This document shows, piece after piece, positions 8,081-16,800 of a stretch of 64,000 nucleotides of DNA. Position 1 is the stretch's first letter, and each line of letters opens with the position of its first letter. The stretch is from assembly GCA_019639155.1 (NCBI GenBank), contig JAHBSJ010000001.1, positions 372,001-436,000 on the forward strand. The letters run 5' to 3'. Source of the stretch: Acidobacteriota bacterium (GTDB lineage: Bacteria; Acidobacteriota; Blastocatellia; Pyrinomonadales; Pyrinomonadaceae). The position numbers and the translations under genes were made by a program. Below the pieces are notes generated by a model. That model had not been told where the DNA came from and made no database searches. It saw only the letters and a list, made by a program, of their open reading frames with translations.

Positions 8081-9105
8081 CACCTCTTTTCGTGGCTCGG
8101 CGGCAGCGGGAACCGCCCGACTGCGGTCGAATGGCAATATACGCACTGGAACGGTGCCTGGTTATTCGTCAGACTTTCGACACGCTTACCCATCTCTTCC
8201 GAGATCTTGTCGTTGTGGCACTGTACGCAGGTGATGAACGGCACATCGGCGTCCTTCAGGGTCTTTAGGTCCGCATTCTGCGAGATGCGTACATGGCATG
8301 TCATGCAGTCGCGCGTGCTGTGTTCCTTTTGCAGATGATCGAATTTGATCGAATAGCGTTTGAAAACGACACCGGTCTTCGGCGTGGACGCAGTCAGGCC
8401 GTGACAGCCCGCGCAATCCGTCGCGGTCGGTTTCGGGCCCTGATAATGACAGGTAAAACATGCCGCGTGTCCGGTCGGCATATCTTTGAAAAAGCCGGCT
8501 TTAGGTTCAAAGGTCTCCGCAGCGGCATCGGTAAGCGGTTTCATTCCCGGCGAGATCCGCACCGCATGCCGCGGCGTTTTCGAAACGGTCTCATGACAGA
8601 TCGCACAATTATTAAAGGTCGGCGGCGGATCGTCGTTTCTGAGCGGCGAGAACGACGCCATGACGAAATGAGCGACGGCATAGGGCCGTTCGTCCCGCGG
8701 CGGAGCGAACTCGGCGATCACGTCCTGATGGACATTGTGCGGAAATATGGTCGAAAAATCGGAATTTCTAGTTGGATGAGGGAACGGAAACCTCGCCTTT
8801 CCACGCGGGCCGACGACCGAATGGCAAACGCCGCAGAACGCGGGTTGATTGCCGCGGAAAAAGTCCTGACGGTGGCACGAAACGCACGAAGCGTGTCCGG
8901 GATAATCCTGAACGTCGGGAAAACCGCTTGTCGATGCCCAGTTGGATGTCGGTATCTTGTGACAGGCCGAGCAGTTCAGCTTCTTATGCTGTGCAGTACT
9001 GTGAGAAAATCGTCCGCGGTTCTGAGCATCGACATCGAAGGCCCAATGACCCGCGAATATCACGGCAATTAGTGTTAGCAATGCGATGTTCAGCAGGCGT
9101 CTCAT
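8080..9105 (-). CDS. Secreted nonaheme c-type cytochrome
   Basis: The ATG at 9105 overlaps the upstream stop by four bases and gives 341 residues that begin with a signal peptide (LLNIALLTLIAVIFAGHWAF). Nine CxxCH motifs are present: CSACH, CVSCH, CGVCH, CAICH, CFTCH, CAGCH, CMTCH, CVQCH and CVYCH. The N-terminal block (FSHSTAQHKKLNCSACHK) has the histidine pattern of bis-His multiheme proteins. It shares the 1-base TGATG overlap with the next nonaheme gene, so the two are probably made in equal amounts and may work as a pair. An upstream Met at 9162 would lie inside the preceding gene. A purine-rich AAGGAGGG sits about 15 bases before the chosen start. Confidence 0.87.
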   Translation of the reverse strand: MRRLLNIALLTLIAVIFAGHWAFDVDAQNRGRFSHSTAQHKKLNCSACHKIPTSNWASTSGFPDVQDYPGHASCVSCHRQDFFRGNQPAFCGVCHSVVGPRGKARFPFPHPTRNSDFSTIFPHNVHQDVIAEFAPPRDERPYAVAHFVMASFSPLRNDDPPPTFNNCAICHETVSKTPRHAVRISPGMKPLTDAAAETFEPKAGFFKDMPTGHAACFTCHYQGPKPTATDCAGCHGLTASTPKTGVVFKRYSIKFDHLQKEHSTRDCMTCHVRISQNADLKTLKDADVPFITCVQCHNDKISEEMGKRVESLTNNQAPFQCVYCHSTAVGRFPLPPSHEKR

Positions 9106-9875
9106 TTCGCTGAGCAGGTTCCCTCCTTGCATTGCGGGACGTCTCGCACGATGACCTCGCACCGTCGGACGGGCTTGTCACCATCGGGCACCTGAAGCAC
9201 AAGATTCGTCCTCTTCGCAGAATTGACGTCAGCCTCACAGATCCAAATGTAGCTCTTGTCTTTGATGACGATCGGCAGGATGTTGGAGATCAGATAGGTC
9301 TCATTCTTCGCACCTGCAGCGATCGGCAGATCTATGAACGTCGCCCGCACAGAAACGCTGTCGGTCATACTGGACTGCAGCGGTTTTTGATCTCCCAGAA
9401 CTTTTGCGAGGTCCGCCTTGTGCGAGCGGTAAAAGCCGTCGCGAAGTTCCGGGGCGAGATTCGTGGTCAGCCATTTTCTTGCAACCGCGGGGCGGTTGCC
9501 GTACTGGCGAAGGCTCTTAGTGTATGCGGCCTGGAATTCCGGAACCTTCGCTACATCGGCCTCGGTGATCTCGCGGCAGTATGGCGATTCGCAGTCTTCG
9601 GCGCGCAGCCAATTAATATACTCGCTGCTCGCTTTCAGCCCGCAATAAAAGCAGTCGCGGGTCGTGCTTTGGGAATTCTTTATGCGTTCGACAAGATCCT
9701 TGTTAGCGGTCAGGCCGCCTTTGAACAGATAGAAGCGTTTGCGGACGATCTTTTCCTGGGCTTTTCCGATGCGGACGCGGCCCGTGACGTCCAGAGCACC
9801 GGTCTCCTGCGCGAAAACGCTGCAGGGCGAAACCGGCAGCAAAAGCAGGAAGATAATGAAAAGAACCCCTCGCAT
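9102..9875 (-). CDS. Secreted protein of unknown function in the cytochrome operon
   Basis: The protein has 257 residues with a clear signal peptide (GVLFIIFLLLLPVSPCSVFA). It has no CxxCH motif but does have cysteine pairs (CFYC; CESPYC), plus two single cysteines and a C-terminal CKEGTC, so disulfides are likely. A basic segment (KAQEKIVRKRFYLFKGG) follows the signal peptide. I do not recognise the family. The gene lies 20 bases after the GlcG/HbpS-like gene and overlaps the first nonaheme gene by four bases. It is therefore an integral member of the electron-transfer operon, perhaps a periplasmic partner or assembly protein. The role is inferred from position only. Confidence 0.75.
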   Translation of the reverse strand: MRGVLFIIFLLLLPVSPCSVFAQETGALDVTGRVRIGKAQEKIVRKRFYLFKGGLTANKDLVERIKNSQSTTRDCFYCGLKASSEYINWLRAEDCESPYCREITEADVAKVPEFQAAYTKSLRQYGNRPAVARKWLTTNLAPELRDGFYRSHKADLAKVLGDQKPLQSSMTDSVSVRATFIDLPIAAGAKNETYLISNILPIVIKDKSYIWICEADVNSAKRTNLVLQVPDGDKPVRRCEVIVRDVPQCKEGTCSAK

Positions 9876-9894
9876 CAGTATATTTCGGGAAGAA

Positions 9895-11544
9895 CTATAG
9901 ATAAGGCCGCGGCGGGAACTTCAGGAAAGGAAGCCTCGTGCCGCGAACAAATACGTTGTCAGAACGTATCGCCTCCGGCGGGGCGAAATTCTGCGCTCCG
10001 CCGGCCGCTATCAGGTCGTCCTGTTCGATACCGTCGCCGCTGATGCCGATACCGCCGACAAGAGTGCTGCCGCGATACAGCGGAATTCCGCCTGCGAATA
10101 TCTGAAGTCCGTTTCGTACTTCAGGAATGGTCGAACACGGACACGGCGGCAGCCCTCTGCGCTTCGTTCTGGCGGCCGTCCCGCACACCATCGGCGGATT
10201 CGTGAGCGCCGGCAGTATAAGATCCAACTGTAGCCCGACATTGAACGGGCTCCAGTCCGCGAGCTGTGTGCTGAGTGGCCCCGCCGACGTTCCGTTCAGT
10301 CCGTCCGGAAACAGCGGACGGTGAATATAGCCGACCGCTCGGTCGGAAAATGCAGTTGTCCCGTTGAGCGGCAATCCATCGGCCGCGGCACGCGTTACAT
10401 ACGAGCCCATTCCCGCGGCCGTGAGTTTAGCTCCGGCGTCGCTGCGGGCAAAGAACATAGACGAGCGTGCCTTTTGCACGGAAACATCGAGGCCGAATTT
10501 CGGTGCGTCGAGCTGTTGAAAGATCCCAAGCACGGCGCCGTTCACATCGACGACCGCGATGCTGACACGGGCGTTGCTGCCGAGCGGCCATCTGATGCCG
10601 GCACGCGTCCGGTTGGCCGTGTCGGCCGCAAGGCCAAGTATCTGATTGACCTCCGCGAGAGAAAGAAGCGAACCTGCTACGGTCGGAAAACGCGAACTGT
10701 ATTGGCCGCTGACACCGTTCAATACGCCCGGCACATAATCGCTTGCAGGAGCGGACGTCACCGGAGCTGTCACCGCACCGGGAAGGCTGCCGAAAGGTAT
10801 TGTCGCGACGACGCTCGGATTCGTGATATTGGCAAAGGTCAGGCGAATGCCCTCGACCAAAATGTTGTCGCCGCGGATATCGACCGGCGATTCGAAACCT
10901 CGTGACCCCGAGACCGCGATCTCTTCTTCGAATGAGTAGTCGTTGTCGTACGGGTTCCGATCGATCGTATAAAGCCCGTCACCCTCGACGCCGATGCCGC
11001 CTACCGCAACTCCGCTCTTATAGAGAGGTATGCCGCCCGGATCGCCTGAGAGCCCCAACGGCATCCCGGCGATGGCAACATCCGAACAAGGAAGCGATGA
11101 GAACTGAACGCCGTAAAGCGGCCCGCCGGGGCGATTGTCGATCGTAGGGGGGAAATGTTCCTGTACGATGAACGATGCTGTTCGAGTAGTAAAGGCATTG
11201 CCGCCGGAGGACAGCAGACCTGCCGTTCCCGCCTTAGAGTGCGACGCCGCGGCCGACGGAACGAGCAGATCCTCGAGGCCCTGCCCGGCGCGGCCGACGC
11301 TGCGAATTCGCGTCATTGACGGAGCCCCGGTCATCGTAAAAGTGCCCAGAAGATTGCCTTCATTGTCCGTCACTGAGACGGTGACGTTTCGGTTCAGGGA
11401 CGCAGCTTTAGAGACCGCCTGCGCGATGACCGTCTGTACATCAGAGACTGTTAGGCTTTGAGACGCGGCCGGAATGCCGAGGATCAGCATTGTCATGAAG
11501 CCGGCAAAAAACCTTACCGTTTTCACCAAATTGTTGTTCTTCAT
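9895..11544 (-). CDS. Secreted protein with two GlcG/HbpS-type (haem-degrading/binding fold) domains
   Basis: From ATG 11544 the product has 549 residues and a signal peptide (VRFFAGFMTMLILGIPAASQ). Two tandem GlcG/HbpS-like domains can be seen. One starts at LTVSDVQTVIAQAVSKAA with VSVTDNEGNLLGTF; the other starts at LSLAEVNQILGLAAD with IAVVDVNGAVLGIF. Each has the glycine-rich segment with a GGIPLY element and VGGIG(V/I)(E/S)GDG that typifies the family. Such domains bind haem or cobalamin-like ligands in characterised members. As the first gene of the minus arm of a haem-rich locus, a haem-related role is plausible but unproven. A TTG start at 11583 would extend it by 13 residues; the ATG is preferred because the -35 of the likely promoter overlaps that TTG. 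Confidence 0.82.
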   Translation of the reverse strand: MKNNNLVKTVRFFAGFMTMLILGIPAASQSLTVSDVQTVIAQAVSKAASLNRNVTVSVTDNEGNLLGTFTMTGAPSMTRIRSVGRAGQGLEDLLVPSAAASHSKAGTAGLLSSGGNAFTTRTASFIVQEHFPPTIDNRPGGPLYGVQFSSLPCSDVAIAGMPLGLSGDPGGIPLYKSGVAVGGIGVEGDGLYTIDRNPYDNDYSFEEEIAVSGSRGFESPVDIRGDNILVEGIRLTFANITNPSVVATIPFGSLPGAVTAPVTSAPASDYVPGVLNGVSGQYSSRFPTVAGSLLSLAEVNQILGLAADTANRTRAGIRWPLGSNARVSIAVVDVNGAVLGIFQQLDAPKFGLDVSVQKARSSMFFARSDAGAKLTAAGMGSYVTRAAADGLPLNGTTAFSDRAVGYIHRPLFPDGLNGTSAGPLSTQLADWSPFNVGLQLDLILPALTNPPMVCGTAARTKRRGLPPCPCSTIPEVRNGLQIFAGGIPLYRGSTLVGGIGISGDGIEQDDLIAAGGAQNFAPPEAIRSDNVFVRGTRLPFLKFPPRPYL

Positions 11545-11555
11545 GATGCGTAGAA

Positions 11556-11583
11556 GTATTACCCCAACCTGAATTTTAGTCAA
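11556..11583 (-). promoter_or_regulatory. Main sigma-70 promoter of the minus-strand cytochrome operon
   Basis: On the minus strand TTGACT (11583-11578) and TAATAC (11561-11556) are separated by 16 bases. The ATG of the GlcG/HbpS-like gene follows 11 bases after the -10, so the 5' leader would be very short. It lies in the divergent gap between the two arms of the electron-transfer locus. Confidence 0.55.
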
Positions 11584-11682
11584 GCGATTTTAAAAATTAT
11601 TTGTATTAGAAAGAAAACTGTGCTAAAAGCTCTATCAGAAATCTCGACATCGCCCGCGGCTATTCCGTGGCCCTCCACTCTT

Positions 11683-13785
11683 ATGGAACTGGGTTCTGCA
11701 GGACGCATCATATTCTCCGCTGCTATTGTTCTTTGCATGGCAGTTCTGATCAGCGGCCAGACCGCGAGCGGCCGGCTCAGCGGCACCGTCATCGACGCGG
11801 AAGGCAAAGCCGTTGCCGGTGTGACGGTCATCATCGTGAACCAGGTAACGTCTGAAAGAACGACACGCACCACGCGTACGGACGGCAATTTTTCAGTGCG
11901 TCTGCGTGCAGGCGCCTACAGGATCAGCGTCGCGGCACCGTATGAAGCAAGGTTCGATCAGAGCAAGGCGGCGGATTACGGAACGTTCGCACAGTTCATT
12001 TGCGACGAAACGAAACGCAAATGCCCTGTGCTTGAGAACATCATCATTGACGGCAGCGAGCGAAAAATTGACTTTTCCGTCGTCGATCCCGGCAAAGAAA
12101 CGGCCGCCGGGACCGATAGGCCCGAACCGAGACCCATTACACGACGCGAGGTCCGCGACCGTTGGAGCATCGCCTATCCGGAATACGAACGCTACGGTTC
12201 CGAAGGCAACCGCGGCCGCGACATACCTTTCCGCAAGGGCAAATGGTGGAATCCGTACGACCAGAGCAAGATCAAGGGAGACATTCCCGTGATCGGCGAT
12301 GACTATTTCATGGTCCTCTCGGCCGTCAGCAAGACCGGTGTCGAGATACGCCGAACGCCGTCGGGCAATGCAGTGAGTTCGGCAAATCCGAACAGCAACA
12401 ATTTCTTTGGCCGTCCTGAAAGCCTGTCGGTCAATCAGGTCGTTCAGGTGTCGTTCGAATTTTTCAAAGGGCAGACCGTCTTTCGGCCGCGATCGTGGGC
12501 GGTCAAGATCTCGCCAACGTTCAGCATCCCGAACTATTTGAACGCACGCGAGAACGGCATCGTCAACGTCGATCCGCGGCGGGGAACCAACCGAACCGAT
12601 ACGCATGTTTCGCTGGAGGAAGCATTCGTCGAGGTCAAGCTTTTCGATACGAACAAGAACTTCGATTTCGTGTCAGTTAGGGCCGGAATACAGCCATTCG
12701 TTGCCGATTTTAGGGGCTTTTTGTATTCGGACAACAACCTCGGCGTACGCGTTTTCGGCGGATGGGACAACAACAAGGTCAATTTCAACGCAACTTGGTT
12801 TCACCAGCTTGAAAAGGACACGAACAGCAATCTGAACGCGTTTCAGTTCCGCAATCAGAACGTCGTGATCGGCAATGTTTTTCGTCAGGATTTCATTAAG
12901 AAAGGCTACACGATTCAGGCTCTTGCCGCCTATAACGACGACCGCGGACGCACGCATTACGATACGAACGGCTTCATCGTTCGCCCTGCGCTGATCGGCA
13001 TACCGCGGCTGCACAAGGTGCAGGCAGGCTATGTCGGTTTCAGCGGTGACGGACACTTGGGCGTTCTGAATCTGACACACTCGTATTTCTACGCTTTCGG
13101 ACGCGATACGTTCAATCAGATCGCGGCAAAGCGGACCACCATCGACGCTCATATGGCGGCTGCCGAGTTTTCAATAGACAAGAACTGGTTTCGTCCTAAA
13201 GCATCAGTGTTTTTCGCCTCAGGCGACAGCGATCCGCGGGACGATAAAGCTACAGGTTTTGACGCCATTTTCGATGATCCGAATTTTGCGGGCGGACAAT
13301 TTTCTTACTGGAGCCGCCAAGGCATTCGTCTGCTTTCGACAGACGTAGCACTTGTGTCGCCGAACAGTCTTTTGCCGAGCCTCCGTTCCAGTAAAACAGA
13401 AGGCCAGGCAAACTTTGTAAATCCCGGAATTTTTATTTTGAACGCCGGCGTCGATGCCGAGATAACGCAGACCGTAAAGGCAGTTTTCAACGCGAATTAT
13501 TTGAGATTTCATCGAACCGAGGTTCTCCAGTATTTGCTTTTTGATCCGCGGATACGGAAGGACATCGGAGTCGACCTGAGCCTCGGAGTGGTTTACCGTC
13601 CGTTCCTGATAAATAACGTCACTATGACGTTCGGCGGCAGTATGTTGCTGCCTGGTAAGGGCTTTCGCGACACGTTCACCGACCGCACGCGAAATTGCCC
13701 GATACCCAGTTTTTGCCAGGGCGTCGTGCCCGATCCGTCGAAACCGCAATACTCGCTCTTCAGCGAAGTGAAACTGATATTTTGA
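11683..13785 (+). CDS. Outer-membrane porin-like beta-barrel with an N-terminal carboxypeptidase-regulatory domain
   Basis: The ATG at 11683 gives 700 residues with a signal peptide (IIFSAAIVLCMAVLISGQ). Residues about 25-90 are a CnaB/carboxypeptidase-regulatory-like fold (SGRLSGTVIDAEGKAVAGV). The rest shows alternating beta-strand patterning and ends in ...EVKLIF, a C-terminal aromatic typical of outer-membrane proteins. A segment FFASGDSDPRDDKATGFDAI resembles the alginate-export/porin family. It lies 26 bases before the giant decaheme gene. A porin next to multiheme cytochromes suggests a porin-cytochrome conduit, which is inference. A GTG at 11620 also opens the frame but would put 21 extra residues before the signal peptide; no Shine-Dalgarno settles the choice. 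Confidence 0.75.
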   Translation: MELGSAGRIIFSAAIVLCMAVLISGQTASGRLSGTVIDAEGKAVAGVTVIIVNQVTSERTTRTTRTDGNFSVRLRAGAYRISVAAPYEARFDQSKAADYGTFAQFICDETKRKCPVLENIIIDGSERKIDFSVVDPGKETAAGTDRPEPRPITRREVRDRWSIAYPEYERYGSEGNRGRDIPFRKGKWWNPYDQSKIKGDIPVIGDDYFMVLSAVSKTGVEIRRTPSGNAVSSANPNSNNFFGRPESLSVNQVVQVSFEFFKGQTVFRPRSWAVKISPTFSIPNYLNARENGIVNVDPRRGTNRTDTHVSLEEAFVEVKLFDTNKNFDFVSVRAGIQPFVADFRGFLYSDNNLGVRVFGGWDNNKVNFNATWFHQLEKDTNSNLNAFQFRNQNVVIGNVFRQDFIKKGYTIQALAAYNDDRGRTHYDTNGFIVRPALIGIPRLHKVQAGYVGFSGDGHLGVLNLTHSYFYAFGRDTFNQIAAKRTTIDAHMAAAEFSIDKNWFRPKASVFFASGDSDPRDDKATGFDAIFDDPNFAGGQFSYWSRQGIRLLSTDVALVSPNSLLPSLRSSKTEGQANFVNPGIFILNAGVDAEITQTVKAVFNANYLRFHRTEVLQYLLFDPRIRKDIGVDLSLGVVYRPFLINNVTMTFGGSMLLPGKGFRDTFTDRTRNCPIPSFCQGVVPDPSKPQYSLFSEVKLIF

Positions 13786-13811
13786 TCCGCAAACAGAGGG
13801 GTTGACCGTAA

Positions 13812-16800
13812 ATGGCCGATAAGACTTTCAATGCAACAAGGGTAAAAATTGCTGTCCTGCTCGTTTTTGCAGGTATTTTGGCCGTCTCGGCTCTATGGCG
13901 GATGGAAACCAAAGCGGAACTTAGCTCGCGGCAAAACGCGGCACAGCCCGCGCCTGCGGCAACTGCAACACCCGAAGAGGCCGCGGCGGCACCGACGCCC
14001 GCGGCAGCTGCCGAAGCTCCTGCAGCACCGGTAGAAGGCTGTCTGAAATGCCACGGCAATATCGAGCCGATGCACCGCTATAACAACCGCGGCGACGTTT
14101 TCGACACTCTCGTTGACGGCAAGGACGCAATAGGTCTGACCTGCACGGCTTGTCACGGCGGCAATCCTGCGTCGATCATTCAAAAGGACGCCCACGTGCA
14201 GCCTCGTTTCCCCAAAGAATGGGGCTGCAAGAACGGCGAATGTTCCAGCAAGAATCCGGAACGTTCAAACACCCTATTAGCGAAAGAGAGCCAGGAATTC
14301 GTTCGCTTCATAAATCCCGGCGATTTCCGCGTCGTCGCACAGGCATGCGGTTCGTGCCACGCCGAAACCAACGAAAAGTCGGCACGCAGCATGATGGCAC
14401 ACGGAGCGATGCTGTGGGGTGCCGCACTTTACAACAATGGCGGCTTCCATTTGAAGGACACGCATTTCGGCGAAAGCTACAACGAGGATGGACGGCCGCA
14501 GGCACTGTTTCAAACACCGGAGCCGACGCGCGAGGAGCAGGCATTCAAAGGTTTTATTCCATCGCTTTTCCCGCTGCCGCGTTGGGAGCTGTCGCAGCCG
14601 GGCAACATACTCCGCGTATTTGAACGCGGCGGAAAACGCCGTCTTGAGGTCGGGCTTCCCGACAAGGAAGAAGAACCCGGACGTCCCGACAAGGGTCTGA
14701 GCCCGCGCGGACTCGGCACGCTGAACAGAACTGATCCCGTTTATCTCGGATTGCAGAAAACGCGTCTTCTGGACCCGACGCTGAACTTCCTCGGAACCAA
14801 CGATCATCCCGGCGATTACCGTTCGGCGGGCTGTACGTCGTGTCATGTCATTTACGCGAATGACAGATCAAAGACCATCTCCGCGCAATACGCCGACCAC
14901 GGCAACCAAGGCTTTACCGCAACCGCGGACAAGAGCATTCCGCGAAACCAGTCCGGACACCCGATCAAGCATCAGTTCACGTCGCAGATACCGACAGCTC
15001 AATGTATGACCTGCCACATGCATCCGGGCACGAACATGCTCTCGACCTATCTCGGGCAGATGTGGTGGGACAACGAATCGGACGGCAAGCACATGTACCC
15101 CGCCGACCGCCAGATCAACCCGAGCCAGGACGACGAAGCACGAAAGCTGGACAAGAACCCCGAAGGCTCGTCGCTCCGAGGGCTATGGTCGGATTCGGTT
15201 TTCCTGCAGCAGACCGGCACGCCTGAATTCAACGCAAAGCTGGACCGCGTGCAGTTCGGCGATGCCCACGGCCACGGCTGGATGTTCAAGAACGTCTATA
15301 AAAAAGACCGCAAAGGCAACTTGCTCGATAAGGACGATCAGATCGTCCTGCCCGGCGACCCCGCGAAATGGAACAAGGCGGTTCATCTTCAGGACATTCA
15401 CCTGGAAAAAGGAATGCACTGTGTTGATTGCCATTTTCGTCAGGACAACCACGGGACAGGCATTCTTTATAATGAACCGCGAGCGGCGATCGAGATCGGC
15501 TGCGTAGATTGCCACGGGTCGATGCGTTCCAAGGCGAACACCATTACCAGCGGACCTGCCGTAATGCCGCCGCCCCGCGGCGAGATCAACCGACGCACTC
15601 AGCAGAACAAGCCGCTTGTCGGCCGCGATCTGACGCTGCTGCAGTTCCGAGGCGTGGACGGCCGCCGCATGCCCGTTATGCAGGTGATGACCACTGCGCT
15701 GCTGCGGAACAAGAAGTGCACCGACAAAAAGACGGGTGAAGAGATACCGCTGAAGGTCGGTGACATCGTGCAGAATTCGATGGTCGAACCCGGGCTTTGC
15801 TGGAAGGTAACGCAGACCGTCGATACCGTAACACCCGGCAATGACGATTACAGCGAGAAATCGGCGTACGCAAAGACGATGCAGCGTGACAACGCGACGT
15901 GGGGCGATGCGAAAGCGAGCGATGAAATGCTTGCCCACCGCGAGAACAGCATGACGTGCTATGCGTGTCACACGTCGTGGGTGACGAGTTGTTTCGGCTG
16001 CCATCTGAGTATGGAGGCAAACCGCAAAATGCCGAACCGGCATAACGAAGGCGGTATGTCGCGCAACTTCACCAGCTATAACTTCCAGGTACTGCGTGAC
16101 GACATTTTCATGCTCGGCAAGGACGGCACCGTTACGGGCCATCAGGTCGCACCGGTCGCATCGCGGTCCGCGGTTCTGGTCAGCTCGCGAAATCAGAACC
16201 GTGAATGGATCTATTCACAGCAGCAGACGATTTCCGCCGAAGGATTCTCAGGACAGTCGTTCTCAACGCACGTCCCGCATACGGTCCGCGGCAAGGAAAC
16301 GCAGGGCTGCTCTGATTGCCACGTATCGAAAGACAAGGACAACAACGCCTGGCTCGCTCAGGTCATGCTGCAGGGGACGAATTTCGTCAACTTTATCGGC
16401 CGTTACGTTTACGTGGCGACCGGCCATGCTCTCGAAGCAGTTGTGGTCACCGAACACACGGAGCCGCAGGCGGTTTACGGCAGCAACCTCCACAAGTTGG
16501 CATATAAGGATAACTATGACCGCTTTGTCCGCAACGGCAGAAAGCTGACGGAATTTTATGAGAACAAAGGACGCCCCGAGGCGCTCCAGGTTCAGGTGCG
16601 TGGCGAATATGCATACGTCGCCGCGGGCAAAGGCGGCCTTCGCGTTTACGACATCGCGCAGATCGATCACAAAGGCTTTTCGGAACGCATCGTAACGGCG
16701 CCCGTTTCGCCCTTGGGTCAGAAGTTTTACGTCCCGACGAAATATGCCGCGGCCGTCGCTTCGCCAACAACGCTCGGCGTCGATCCGACGCGTTGGCGCA

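Noticed and set aside
9102..9875. Another c-type cytochrome
   Set aside because: Cysteine pairs CFYC and CESPYC lack the following histidine, so no heme motif exists.
12673..13152. 159-residue minus-strand open frame in the porin gene
   Set aside because: Shadow frame; the plus-strand gene has a signal peptide, barrel pattern and C-terminal Phe.
15183..16142. 319-residue minus-strand open frame
   Set aside because: Antisense to the decaheme gene; composition reflects third-position bias of the real gene.
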